Assembly: GCA_022225965.2 (NCBI GenBank)
Contig: JAKJXP020000003.1
Location: 682,001 to 746,000, forward strand
Direction: 5' to 3'
Length of the DNA stretch: 64,000 nt
Source: Diatrype stigma
Lineage: Eukaryota > Ascomycota > Sordariomycetes > Xylariales > Diatrypaceae
Numbering within the stretch: the stretch's first letter is position 1; every line of letters begins with the position of its first letter. The notes under the pieces were generated by a model that was not told the origin of the DNA, did not search any database, and saw only the letters and a program-made list of their open reading frames with translations. The position numbers and the translations under genes are program-made. Below, piece after piece: positions 1 through 12,121 of this stretch.

Positions 1-2151
1 TCCAACGAGCGAGGGTTTCACCATTTCCAGCCATACAAGTACCTATGTCGTCAACGTGCCTGCTTGCGTATGCATGCATCGCGCCCCTTTTTATATTACC
101 GTGTAACAATGGCGTAAAACAAAAACAAAACTACATACATATAACAATCTCACCGGGCTTTACCCATACTATGACTTCAGGTACACACACACACAGCATA
201 TGTTTATCTCATAGTCTATACCACGCGACAGATGAGATGCCCGGTTTAAGAAAGGTACGTAAGGTGAGTGAGTAAGATGGGCGAGGTAAGGAAGTACCAT
301 CCATGCATATGAATAATGCCTATGAGCATGAGAAGCCAGCCTTACCACACACAGGTACATGTAGGTAGCCAGCCAGCCAGCCAGCCGTGCGATCGAGCTA
401 CCACCCACCAGAGTATGAATAGGTGGCCGTGAAACACTGTCGTACCGACCTCGCTCATGCAGCGGTCCGTCCCATCCAGTCCGGCACTGTCGGTGTCTCC
501 TTGTCCCACGAGGCCGTAGACTACCTAGTCTAGACTAGTATCTCAAAAACAAAACAGACAAGGCAAAACAAATCTTCGAGAAATCAGATTCGGCGGTGCT
601 GCTATTATATACCCATGTGTGGCTGGCTGGCTATAAAGATGGGATGGATGGAAAGGTTTCTTTCTTCCTAGCCGGCGTGTCTATTGCTTGTGTGCAATGC
701 GTTCCTGAAGCTGCCTTTTCCCGGCTGTTGGAGTCTGGACTGTTGATGATAATGACTTGATATCAGCCAGCTTCTTGTTGTTGTTTGCCAGCCAGCCCCA
801 GACGGCCAGTCAGTCATTCCGTTAGCCGACTGTAGTTGTGATCCGTCCCGTTCCGTTCGTTTGTCAAGATTACAGTAAGTAGTAGGTATTGGCAGTGTCC
901 GGATAGATAGGTCCAATCGGTGCATATAAGTCAGATGTCCATATGCCTGGATGTATGAGTATCCGGCTGGTCGGAGTTCGAACCTCAACGACATGTGAGA
1001 ATCAGTAAGTCATCATAAACGATAGCCGCCAAACCTACCAATCATCTATCCATCCCACCCGGCTCTTGAGAGGGATCGGGTCGGAGAGCAGAGCGGGAAT
1101 TTGAATCTGACCGACCTACGCCACCCCCTCTAGTCATCAATAGGGATAGGGGGGGGAAGTCAACAGGAATGTCGTGCTCCCAGGAGCGATGGCGAGCTCA
1201 CTTCATCATCGGTCATTATAAATCATCACGCCAACCATCCCATCAATGCAACATGGGAGGGGGAGGGGATAGAGGCACGGATGAATTTGATGGATGCATG
1301 GATGCCCGGATGGAGTGCTGAATGTATCTTGGGATAGACAGATATGTGGAAGGAAGCATAGAACCACTTCATTGGATCTGTAGAATACCTGGGTATGAAG
1401 AAAGCCATAGTAGTAACTATAGGAATTACTCGCCTTTCTCTGCTTCTTTTATCTCAATTTATTCCTCCTTGCCATCCACCCATCTCTTATAATTCGCTTA
1501 TACGTATGAAATCCCCATGCTTGTAACATACTGGCATGCTCCTGAGCCTGTGTTTTTACGACCATCAACGATATATATGAAGGAGGTAGGTATGTATGTC
1601 CTTCAGCCAAGACGGTTGGGTCCGACTGTGACGAATAACAAGAGCAAATACCCACCAAGTATGCATGCCCAGACTTCTCCTTCATTATCGCCTATATACA
1701 ACACGCACGTAACTACAAGGAGCAGACCCGAAGCTTCCGGTACGACCATCGACCATCGTACCACACATATATATGTGTATACCATATTTCAGTTTATTGC
1801 CGCCGAATACCTATCTATTCATAATCAGCTTCACTATTCACTTGCATCGCAGCAGCATCATTACCATACAAGTCTGCCTATATTACTTATACGTATGTAG
1901 GTAGTTGCTCGCCTCGTCTTGGAACGCGTACGACGGACGTCAAGGGATTCTCTATATGTATGGATGTCCCTATCCAACATCCTTTCTAGCCATGCCCGCT
2001 TGCTGTTTTCTTTTTGCTCCAAATATTAACCTGGGCACGTGCCTTTCATACCCGCCGTCTATATAAATCTTTTGTTCTCCCCCCTTCTTTCCATTATATG
2101 CATATGAATATTAAACCCATCATTCGTCATCCATCGTCCATCCTTCATCGA
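1..2151. other. Intergenic region downstream of the ABC transporter
   Basis: No gene is recognisable on either strand. The open frames here are short and of low complexity, and none resembles a family I know. The stretch holds short simple repeats, for example CCAG/GCCAGCCA units near 367-384, and many TAGGTA-like words. It contains the 3' flank of the minus-strand transporter, whose stop codon is at 2152-2154. Confidence 0.6.
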
Positions 2152-5100
2152 CTATGCATCAGCAGTTCCAGCTCCTGAGCCAGACGCCTCACCACTACCA
2201 CCACCACCACCACCAGCTTCAATAGCCTTCGCCGCCGCCATAATATCATCCTCCCTCACACCGCTTCGATCGCACATGCTGCGGAAAATGCCGCTCCCTC
2301 CATCCTTCCGATACAGGTTCAGCGGCGTGTCCAGCTCGGCGATACGCCCCCCGTCGAGGACGCAGACGCGGTCGTAGCCGACGATGGTGCGGAGGCGGTG
2401 GGCGATGCAGAGCAGGGTGCGCCCCTGGAAAGCCGCCGCCATGGTGGCTTGGATCTTGTCGTCCGTCTCGACGTCGACCGACGACGTCGCCTCGTCACAC
2501 ACGATGATGCGGCTGCCCCGCACCAGCGCCCGAGCTAGCGCCATCATCTGCCGCTGGCCCAGCGAGAAGTTCAGCCCATCCTCCTCGACTGCGCTGTCGA
2601 GGTGAATGCGCCCCGCCGCCTGGTCCTTGTTGCTGTTCTCGTTGCTGTCATCGTCGTCGTTGTTGTTCGCGCCTTTGTTGTCGCTGTCCACGACGTCCTC
2701 CGCTGGTACGAGATCGGCCTGCCGCAGCGCCGACCAGAGGACGAGGTCGGTGTGCTCGCCGAACGGGTCGAGGTTGCTGCGGACTGTGCCGCGGAATAGT
2801 GTGGGGTCCTGTGGGATGATGGCGAGCCGCGACCGTAGGTCGTGCAGGCCGAGCGTGGAGATGTCGACCCCGTCGATGTAGATGTGGCCGCCCGAGAGCT
2901 CGACGAGACGGAAGAGTGTCGACATGATGGAGCTCTTGCCCGCACCCGTCCGCCCCACGATCCCGATCCGCTCCCCGCCTTTGACGTGCATGGTCAGGCC
3001 CTGGAGCACCAGAGGCAGACCAGCACGGTAGCGCATCTCGACGTTATCGAAGATGATCTCGCCCTTCTCCGGCCACGCCGGGCGCACTTCCACCGTGTGC
3101 TCGGGCGCTTCCTCTTCCAACTGCGTGCCATAGTACTCGATGCGCTCCACCGCGTTCATCCCGTTCTCTACCTCGGCCAGCTGCCGCACGGTGAATTGCA
3201 GCATCTGGACAATGGAGAGGATGTAGCTGAGCACCAGGCCGCCTATGGACGGGTTCACGGAGAATCGAGAAGTCACCACCAGAATAGCCGTCGCGAACAC
3301 CAGCGCGTTTCCGATCACATCAAGCCTCAGAGATAACCAACGCTGGTTCGAGAAGGTCAGGTAATACGCCCCATTCATATCGTCGATGGCCTTGCGCAGA
3401 TCCGCCACGAATCGGTCCTTAAGTCCGTAAGCGCGGATGGAAGCGACACCGGTCAAGCCCTCGCCGAACTTGGCGAACACAACGGACCGCAGCACCGATT
3501 CGAAACGTTTCACCTCTCGAGCCGAGGCTCTGTAGTAGGAAGCCGCCATCACGAAGAGCACGGACAGCGGCGCCAGCGCAAGAGCGAACCAGTGGAAGTA
3601 CGCAATGATGAGAGCGAAGACGGAGACAATGGTCACCAGCGTCATGAAATACATCCTCATCGCATCCGTCAAGTTATTATCCATCACGTCAACATCCCTG
3701 GAAAACCGATTGGTTATACGACCCAGCGGTGTTGTATCGAAGAACGACATGGGCGCCCGAAGCGTTCTCTCCACAGCTTGCCTGAGCAGTGCCTTGCTGG
3801 CGTTGGTGCCGAATACGGCCAGCAAGATGGAGAATGTGAACATCAGTAGCGCTTGGGCTGTCCCGAGACCTGCATACACGCCGATGTAGGCACCTACGGA
3901 GAGGCCAAGGGCATCAGACGTCCAGAAGGAAAGCCAGAGACTCGTCATGATGTTGGAGCCCTGGGAGACAACCAGGAAAAAGAAGATCACCAGCGCGTTC
4001 AACAGCGAACCCGAGGCGCGAACATAGGCCGTATAGACAGACCACGGTACACTGGCGACAGCACGTTCTTCTGCTTGCATGAGCGCTTGGCCACGCCTTT
4101 TCTTCTTCTTGTCCTTGGGTTGCTCGGACGTCTTATCAACAGCTGCCTCGCCTTTCTCCTGTTCTTCCTCGACTGCAGTGGTCTCCATGAGGTGCTTGAA
4201 TCCGGCGTCGTTGGCCATCAAGTTGTCAAAGGTGTCGACGGCCTGGATCTTGCCATTTTCCATCCAAATGATGCGGTCGCAACGGTTCAGAACCCACAGC
4301 TGATGGGTCGCGAGGATCCGGCACTTGTCTTTGAGGAGCCCAGTGATTGCATTGTCGAAAATGTGTCGACCTACGTGCGCATCCACGGCGCTCAGCGGAT
4401 CGTCCATCAGCACGATATCGGCATCGAAGTATATGGCTCTTGCGATGTTTAGCCGCTGCTTCTGACCTCCGGATATCGTGATGCCCCTCTCCCCAATCTC
4501 TGTTGCATCACCGTCGGGTAACATGTCGAGATCTTGCTGCAGCGCGCATCTATCTCCAGCATCATTAGTACCACGTCATACTTCGGTTCATCCTGGGAGA
4601 AATCACTTACGCTTTGATGACTCTCTTATACCACTCGCGGTCCATCTCTTTACCAAACAAGATATTCTGCCTGACCGTAGCATTTTGAATCCATGCGTAT
4701 TGAGGACAAAAAGCCTTTGAGGCTCCAAAGACAACCTCGCCGGATGTTTTCCGCATGTCGCCGGCGAGAGCGGCAAGTAGAGATGTCTTTCCACTACCGA
4801 CACTACCGATCACGGCAACGAGTTCGTTGCGTCCGATCTCTAGATTCATGTGTTGAAGCTTGAAGGCCACCCGCTCCTCCACTAGGGTGCTCGCTGTGTC
4901 GTCTGAGCTTTCCTCTGCAGAACCGGCGGCGCCAGACTTGTTGTTTTCCGATGTAACCGGGACCTTCTTAGATCCCTTCTTTGGGGTTTGGCCAGCGTTG
5001 TTCATGGCAGCCGAGTCGGCCGGGTCCTGGGTCGGTGTCCTCTCCCACGTAAAGGAAGCATCGCTCATTGTGATAGCATTCTCGCTCTCAGGATTAAATT

Positions 5101-6769
5101 CGGCATGCTCCTCTTGCTCCTCTGACAGCATAAACTCTTGTATACGTTGAAGTGACTGCCAAGCATCTACCACCTGGCCGATGACAAGCGGCAACAAATT
5201 GAGCGGTAGCCGCAAACCGTTGAATAGGGCGAGTGAAGAGAAGACTGCTGCCGGCGCCAGGCGGTTGTCGGTGAGCGAATAAGTGATAAACGAAAGCATC
5301 GAAGCATAGATCGGGAGAGACATGCTAACAGCATTGATAGCGTTTCGGATGGCGAGGAGCACTTGGATTCCTCGTATCTCACGGCCTCGGATTTCGCTGA
5401 GGCGTTCCTTGAACGCGCTCTCCCAGCCGAAATACTTGACGAACCTGATGGATGACAGGATCTCCTGGGTAAGGCCCACGCGCTGATCAGTGATCTTGTT
5501 GATGCGAGTTCGACGCCGGAATAGAAGCCGGATAGCTCTGGTGAGTGCTGGCACACCAATGACAAGGAGCGCAAATCCAGCAAGGGCACTATATGATAAG
5601 TTTACAATCAACAACACAAGGGTGATGATGCAAATGACTGGCCCAGTCCAAAGCATGTGGAACAGTGCGGAAGCCTGGTCCAAACGGTAGGTGTCGACGC
5701 TCATCAAGTTGACGATCCGGCCATTGCTCCAGCCAGTTCCGTCACCAATGACGCCGGACTTCCCGGGTTTATTGGCATCTTTCTTTGACTTATGACTCTT
5801 GCCTTCCTTTTCTTTCTTCTCATCCCCTTTGGTACCCTCCTCTGCTGGAGCCTCAGTCACCTCCTTACCGCCGGCTTTGGCCCGTCCGGAGAGCACTAGG
5901 GATTTCTCAAAGATCAGACTGATCAGAACAGCTCGCGTCTGACCGCCGATCAACATGCCGCGGTAGATGAAGTGGGTGATGCCCAGACTCTGGCACATCT
6001 GCATGAGGGTCACGCCGAAGGCCAGTCCGATGCCAGGGCCTATCGCCGGCGGAGGTTGCCCGCTTTGGGAAGCATTCCACGCATCCTGGGCAAATTGGAT
6101 GAGATAGCGAAGGGTAAAAGGGGAAACAACCTGAAATATAGACGAGCAGAGCGAGCAGAACCCGCCGAGCCAGAACTCGAAAAAGAACGTCTCGTGCATA
6201 GCCCACAGTAGAGGGTACTTGTCACCATTCTTGAGTCGCCTTTCGAATGATGCCCTGGCCTTGGTTGTCATCTTCTCGGCCGACCTGTTCGGATTCACGG
6301 CCCAGATATCATTTTCGGTTAACGGCCGCTTGTACCCGGTCTAGTTTTGGTGAGCATATGTGGCTAAAAGGGGGGGTTTTCTATACAAGCAGAGTTGACC
6401 TACGCTCATCAAAGGTGCCATCCAGTGGAAGGTCAAAAGGCTGAAGACACTGGCGCCATACTCCCTAGAAACTTGTCGTTCCTTGGGAACGGGTGGAATA
6501 GAACCCCATCGTAGTGGATTCGGCGTCTTATACCACGGCTTCTGAGGCGGCGGCGGGGCCACTGATGCTCTTGTGGTAGTCCGGGTAAGACCGCTGGCAT
6601 CTGTTGCGTAGCTCTGAACGTGATTCAACTCCGCTCTCTCGGCGCGCTTCTCATCAGGTTCTTCCTGCCTCCTGATCTCCTCCTCGGGGTCGCCATTGTG
6701 TGATATAGGGGACGATGGCTCAGACTCTGCTATGGCATCGACCTCCTTGTCCAGACTCTCCTTGGCCAT
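2152..6769 (-). CDS. yor1: ABC transporter, ABCC (MRP) subfamily, Yor1-like
   Basis: Predicted full-length ATP-driven multidrug or organic-anion exporter of about 1,497 aa, in the plasma or vacuolar membrane. Exons (complement): 6404-6769, 4611-6340, 2152-4549. Both introns are canonical, of 63 and 61 nt, and the second has a TACTAAT branch site. The order is TMD1-NBD1-TMD2-NBD2 without an MRP-type TMD0. NBD1 shows Walker A GSVGSGKTSLL near residue 634 and signature SGGQKQR near 724. NBD2 shows Walker A GRTGAGKSS near 1230, signature SLGQRQ and Walker B ending CDEATSSVD. NBD1 has Asp (MDDP) where NBD2 has the catalytic Glu, the usual ABCC asymmetry. An acidic, Asn/Asp-rich insert sits near residues 1320-1340 of NBD2, before the signature. 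The start is the ATG at 6769, because an in-frame stop lies just upstream of a TTG-initiated extension. The substrate cannot be read from the sequence. Confidence 0.93.
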
Positions 6770-7169
6770 ATCTCGACGAGCAACTTCTGAGGTAGATGCC
6801 AAGACCGGTCAATTCAGCCCTCCGAGTAGTGTTCTGTACAGGCAACTCCAGCGAAGCTGTATATACAATAGAGTATATACCCCCTAAGTGATGCCGAGAG
6901 TTTTTTTGCTAGGCTCGGAGATAAGCGGGGGCCTCGGGACTGAAACCGGGGCGGTTTCCAAGCAGGCAGAGCAGAGGAGCAATCTTTGTAAGAATGACGC
7001 ACACGGGAGTGTCTTGAATATGGTTCAGTCTAGGTAGTGGTTGCGACAACTCAAGCCAGGCCTTATGATCACGAACAAAGAGCAAGACGGTTCTTGTAGA
7101 CGGGGTTCATGTCCAGGTCAAGAGGTACGGTATTAGACTAGTCCGGAGTTCCATGGATGAGAGAAGAAG

Positions 7170-7207
7170 CAAGCAGGTATAGGTATGGGTATAGGTATAG
7201 GTATAGG
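7170..7207. repeat. Hexanucleotide tandem repeat (GGTATA)n
   Basis: About six slightly imperfect copies of GGTATA/GGTATG lie in the intergenic DNA upstream of the ABC transporter. This is a simple microsatellite-like repeat with no coding role. Confidence 0.8.
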
Positions 7208-8652
7208 CAGTAAGTAACAATAAGCCGGAGGTGGCGGGGAACTTAAGGGGAGTAAGAGCCAGTCGAACCCCGGGATCAGTCAGACAGACAGACAAGTCGG
7301 TAGCCAGCAACAAGGGGAGCAAACGACCGAACGACCGAACAAACAGAGTCTGATGGTTCCAGGGTTGGCTGCAGGGACCTCTCCAGACAGACGGTGACCG
7401 GCAAATCGGATACACTCAAGCTTTTTTCCTGCTCGTACATACGACCAACCTAAGGCACAGAGGACGGGAAGTACTACGAAAGAAGCGTGCATGGATTCCT
7501 GGAATGGCATGGACGATGGGCGATGAGCGGGCCCCGTATCATGTCTGTCTGCATTCCAGTCCATCCCACCTACCCCAAGGTTGTCTACCACCCTATATGT
7601 CTCTTAGCCTTTAGGTAGGTGCTATGTGGTAGTATTCGTATGCAGTGTGAGCAGGTAAAGCCGGGTTGCTAGTTACCGTAGGTATTATAGGTATCTAGGT
7701 AGGCACTCTGTTACGTAGTCTGGTCCGTTCATGCCTTCCCTAGGTACTACTGGTTGGTAATCTAGACAGGGACATACAGAGTCCGGGTAGTACTTACAGA
7801 CATAGTAGTTACGTCTCGCCCTCAACAGCTGGAACTAAACTATGATGCTTCGACTTTTTTTTCTCGAGGCGGCCCCGCAACCCGGCTGGGAGCTGTGAAT
7901 GGGCAATGGACCGCCAGACGGGCAGGGCATGTCATGCAACTACTAGTATTGTACGTACAGTAGTAGGTCCCTCCTTCCGTGCCCCTCGGCTGCTCTAGCT
8001 TTGCTGAATCAGGCAATACCTTAGGTAGGTAATAAATCAATTGATAATATAATAAATACATCGGACTCTGTCTGCGAATGCTCCCGTCGCTTCTCGATCT
8101 TGCGGCGGAGATAAGCTGGTTTAATCCCTGACCAAACTTTAACTATCAAACGAACCGAACCAGACCGCTCGGCCACTTACGCGGAGACATAGTCTACGGC
8201 TTATTAATAATCAAGTATAGCAGTTCAACCTTAAGATCGACCAGGCCAGCCAGGTCAACCCTTAACTAGTGCTGGACTATAGTCTAGGTAGTTCCAAGGT
8301 TGTTATGACTTGGGTTTCGCTGTCCTTGTTGAGTATATGTCACCCGCCGAATGACTAAAGACGGATTTCCGATGCGATCAAATTGCGGCATTCCGGCATT
8401 CGCAGATGGTAGTACGGGTAGTTACGTAGGTGGTGATACTTTACGAAGTACTTAGCGACGTTACATCTCGACGTTGTGACTCTTGTTGTCGGAAAGCGAG
8501 AGAACCTGCAAGTGGCTGCTCGGACACTAAAAATCTCCGAGCCGTCATCTTCGCAGCCTCGAACTTCGTACAAGAGCTGGAGGTAACCACTTACGTCTGC
8601 ACTAGGTAGTCAACTGCTTCGTAGACCGTGTTGCCGCCGTATATCGATCCAC

Positions 8653-8673
8653 AGCGGGATTCGGAATCCCGCT
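8653..8673. repeat. Perfect 10-bp inverted repeat with a 1-nt centre
   Basis: AGCGGGATTC, a single G, then GAATCCCGCT form an exact palindrome in intergenic DNA about 1.9 kb upstream of the transporter start. It could be a dimeric regulator site or chance. Nothing else marks it. Confidence 0.7.
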
Positions 8674-9574
8674 CCAATCCCTACCGACATGCAGGTGCTG
8701 TGCCTTCAAGTCGGGGCCGACTATCTGCGCATAGGTAATCGGCAAGGACCAGATCAAAGGCCCGACTTAGGAACATTCCAGATCGATTCTTGCTTTCTTT
8801 CTTTCCCTTCTCCGTACTATCAACTCCCACCTCCCGAAACCGGGTACTGTTATGGTGCGGCTAGATACAAATACAAACATAGTTAGGGGTAGGCATCCTA
8901 TGTAGCTTGAGTATTTGATACTAATTACTGCTATATAACGGCCGCATACTGCATAGCCAGTCTACTCTCTCATCTGCCGTAGTGACAAAAGGATGAAAGG
9001 GGGTAGGCCGAAGAAAAGGGGGGAGTAGCGTCGTATTTTGGATTTTACTGATAGACAGCTCGTCACACCGACAACACGATACAGATTATATAGACTTCGT
9101 ATGATCACGGCTACACATATGATGACTCCTAATAAAAGCCCTATCCTAAAACAGTGTTGAAGTGTTGTCCAGGCTCGTTATGAAAAACCAATGAGGGCTG
9201 GTCATTTATTCAGCATACCGACGACAACACTTCTCTCTATCTATACTTGGCTGTCCGAGGATACCTATCATCGATCCATTGCGAATCATATATCCAGGAA
9301 CACTTAAGCATACACCTAAGCATGGAGTTGACAAGAGCGTCATGCATGTATGACACAGAATCCAAGTACTATCCAGAGTCGTCATGTGGCCCGGAGAGCC
9401 TCAAAGAAAAACAATAGGGGCTAGTTAGTCATTAGGAGGAACTAACAGTGGTCGTTCCAACCACTCCATCATACCGACCCTCGACATAAATGTCAGAGAT
9501 AATCCCGTCAAGTCAATATCGCTACCACATGCTCGCTTCATTTCACTAGGTACGTTGTGCTTGAGGAGATAACT

Positions 9575-9578
9575 ACAC

Positions 9579-9611
<33 letters not shown>
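9575..9611. repeat. (AC)n microsatellite
   Basis: About 18 AC dinucleotides, interrupted once by a G near 9583, in the region downstream of ies1. Confidence 0.95.
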
Positions 9612-9613
<2 letters not shown>

Positions 9614-10053
9614 AATATACATAGACACAACAATTAAGTTACGTTGGAGCTTGCCTTCATTGGTGTTAATGTCCTTCGTGAATTATGGTATGTTATTACT
9701 TGAGATGTTTACTTCATAGTAGTAATGCCATCCCAGCCAACGCAAAAATAAATATCTATGTAGCGTAGAGGAGGTAGCTCGAACAAATACCTGGTGTAGG
9801 TATCCTCCACAAGCCGATGCAGCCTCCCTTTTTATCGCCCCTGCGTAGACGCCGTTTTGCCTTGCCTTAGCCAGGCCCATCGTTCCATGAAAACATCATT
9901 TTGGTTATTGGTACATAACAATGTAAAGCCAGATATCCCGGGGGGGAACCCAGTCCCCCAACGCCTCGCAACGGGGTTCACCTCGGTCCTCGTGTACCTA
10001 TGAACCCTGATCAATACCTAGTCTCCGGGCTAGTCTCTGGCCGTGGTGGGCAG

Positions 10054-12121
10054 TTAATCATCACTTGCATCCGAGCCATCGTCGTCGAGACCCAGAAGCG
10101 TCTTATCGACATCGTCCAGCTCTTCCTCCTCACCCCCCTCTTCGCCGCCACTTGCGATGCCTAATAGTTCTTTGGAGATATCGTCGAGGTCATCGGCATC
10201 TTCCATGGGGACGTCGCCGTTAGCGTCCCCGTTCACCCTGGACTTGGCCGCTCCTCTCTTGCCCGCACCGCCCTTGCCATCTAACTCGGCATAGCGTTCT
10301 GGCGTACCATCATCCGATAGCCCATCAGCTGGGTTCTTGAATGGTGCTACAACGCTCGAGTCTGGCCGGTTAAGCCACCGCCTAAGCCGCCGATTGGCCC
10401 TTCTCAGAGACGCAGCATACGAGGTGAACTCCTCTCCAAAGTCATCGTCCTCTGTGCTGAGCTGACAGAGCCCGCCAAAGCCTCTGTCTTTAAAGGCCGC
10501 ATGACTTTTGTCCGAGGCAAACATTCGATACTCCTCGTCGTCGCTGTCCGCGAACGGATCGCCCATTGCATCAAGGCGACGCTTTGCACGCATGACTATA
10601 CCTTCCTGGCGGCGAACCCTCCGGGACTTATGGTGCTCCCTGCGCAGGCCACGGTCAAGGATATACTCGACACGTTGGTTGCGATTTCGCTCTACGGCTA
10701 GTTGGTGTGCCGTGGGAGGACGCGGCTTGCGCGGGACTATACCGTCGACCACATGAGGACTGCCCCCTGCTGGGGAAGAACCCTCGAAGATCTGATATTT
10801 CAGGCTGCCAGCGCCCCGGCGTCCGGTACTATTGGCGCCGAGACGCGCTAGCGCCCGCGGAGGCGGCGTAGATCGAGTGCTATCCAGGTCCGATTCGTGC
10901 TTCGAAGGTCGTATCCTGGGGAGAATAGCGGCCGTAGGTCCTTCCTCAGCCAGCAGCCGACTTCTCGAGCCACGCTTAGTCTGGTGGTCGGCCATGTAAG
11001 CCTGATCTGCGGCTATGATCTTGGCCCGATGATTCTGTTTCTCACGGCCAAAATCGAGCTCCTCCTGTGGGTCGATATTCTCTGCAGCTTCCTCCTCAGG
11101 CGTCATCTCCACCAGCTTCGGAACACCTTGGTTTGCTACATCGGTTCCGTAATCAACGCCAGCGCCGAAAGGATTTTCCTCGCACCCTTCTTCGGTAAAG
11201 TCAGATTCAAGATAGAACCACATTAACCACAGGAAAGCCCTAGCCCTTGATGGACTGGAATATTTGGTCTTCATAACCAGGTCATGGAACTCCAGCCCGG
11301 CAGGGAAATGCAATTCTGCAACATGAGATGCCTGTTGGCAGAGGAGAAATATAAGGTTGACCGGATTCGTTCTTGGCGGGTCTTTCGACTTGAATTCGGC
11401 CAAATCGCGGGGTTCTGGCCGGTCCTCAGCGGCGCCCTTAAGGATCGACTTTAATCTCGGAGCATCTTGCAACTGCTTATAGGCAGTGGCATCTTGATGC
11501 GCTTGTAGGGATGGGATAGCGTGGTATGTGCGGAGCTGGGCTCGCATTTCGGGGAAGACTAATTACAACCAATACTGTTAGTTTGGACAACGGAAGAGGG
11601 AAGGATGTAGAGAATGCCGCACAGTTCAGTGTGGTGTTCATTCGACCAACGTTGACTAGTAGACAGACCATAGCCATGCCCTTGGCGGCCTCTCGGTCAC
11701 TAAGCAATTTGTCGCGAAGAACTTTGCTGGTTTTACTGCTTCTAGCCATAGTGTCGATGTACAAATCGGCAAAATTCTGCTTCTGGCCTTGGCCTTTCTC
11801 GTAGTTGTTGGTGAAGACCTTGTATTCGTCGTCAAAGACGGCTCGAAGGAAGTCGTATTGTATATCTCGTCTCCATAGAGGTTCGCCATCGTCCTTCTTT
11901 AAATGTCGTATTTTGCCGACCGATGAGAATGGACCCCCAGCCGCGCCTGAGGCACCAGCAGCAGAAGTACCAGTCTTGGACTTCCCTCGCTTGGTGCCAT
12001 GCGCAGAGCCGGGCTCTATCATGCTCGACTCGAAGTGATCGTTGGGTGTACCGTCTCTAGGAACTTCACTAGATGCTCGCGAAGAGCGGCTACCTTCGGG
12101 AGACTCATCTCTCGATGTCAT
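10054..12121 (-). CDS. ies1: INO80 chromatin-remodelling complex subunit Ies1
   Basis: Predicted nuclear protein of about 667 aa, a fungal-specific subunit of the INO80 remodeller. Exons (complement): 11623-12121 and 10054-11558. The 64-nt intron has a weaker GTGCGG donor, but joining there restores the conserved stretch NTTLNFFPEMRAQL, which supports it. Family features seen are the N-terminal block LKKDDGEPLWRRDIQYDFL, the AKGMAMVCLLVNVGRMN segment, and the block with YHAIPSLQAHQD and RLKSILKGA. The N terminus (residues 1-90) is Ser/Gly-rich and probably disordered. The C terminus is strongly acidic (Glu/Asp-rich, ending SDASDD), as expected for a chromatin protein. The start is the first ATG of the frame; upstream codons in frame begin only with GTG. 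The family assignment rests on remembered consensus, not on an alignment. Confidence 0.85.

Larger units (their letters stand above)
6770..10053. other. Intergenic region between the ABC transporter and ies1
   Basis: About 3.3 kb without a supportable gene. It holds the transporter promoter, a hexamer array at 7170-7207, a perfect 21-bp palindrome at 8653-8673 and an (AC)n microsatellite at 9575-9611. Several TAGGTAGGTA-type words occur. No tRNA B-box with a foldable cloverleaf was found. Confidence 0.55.
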
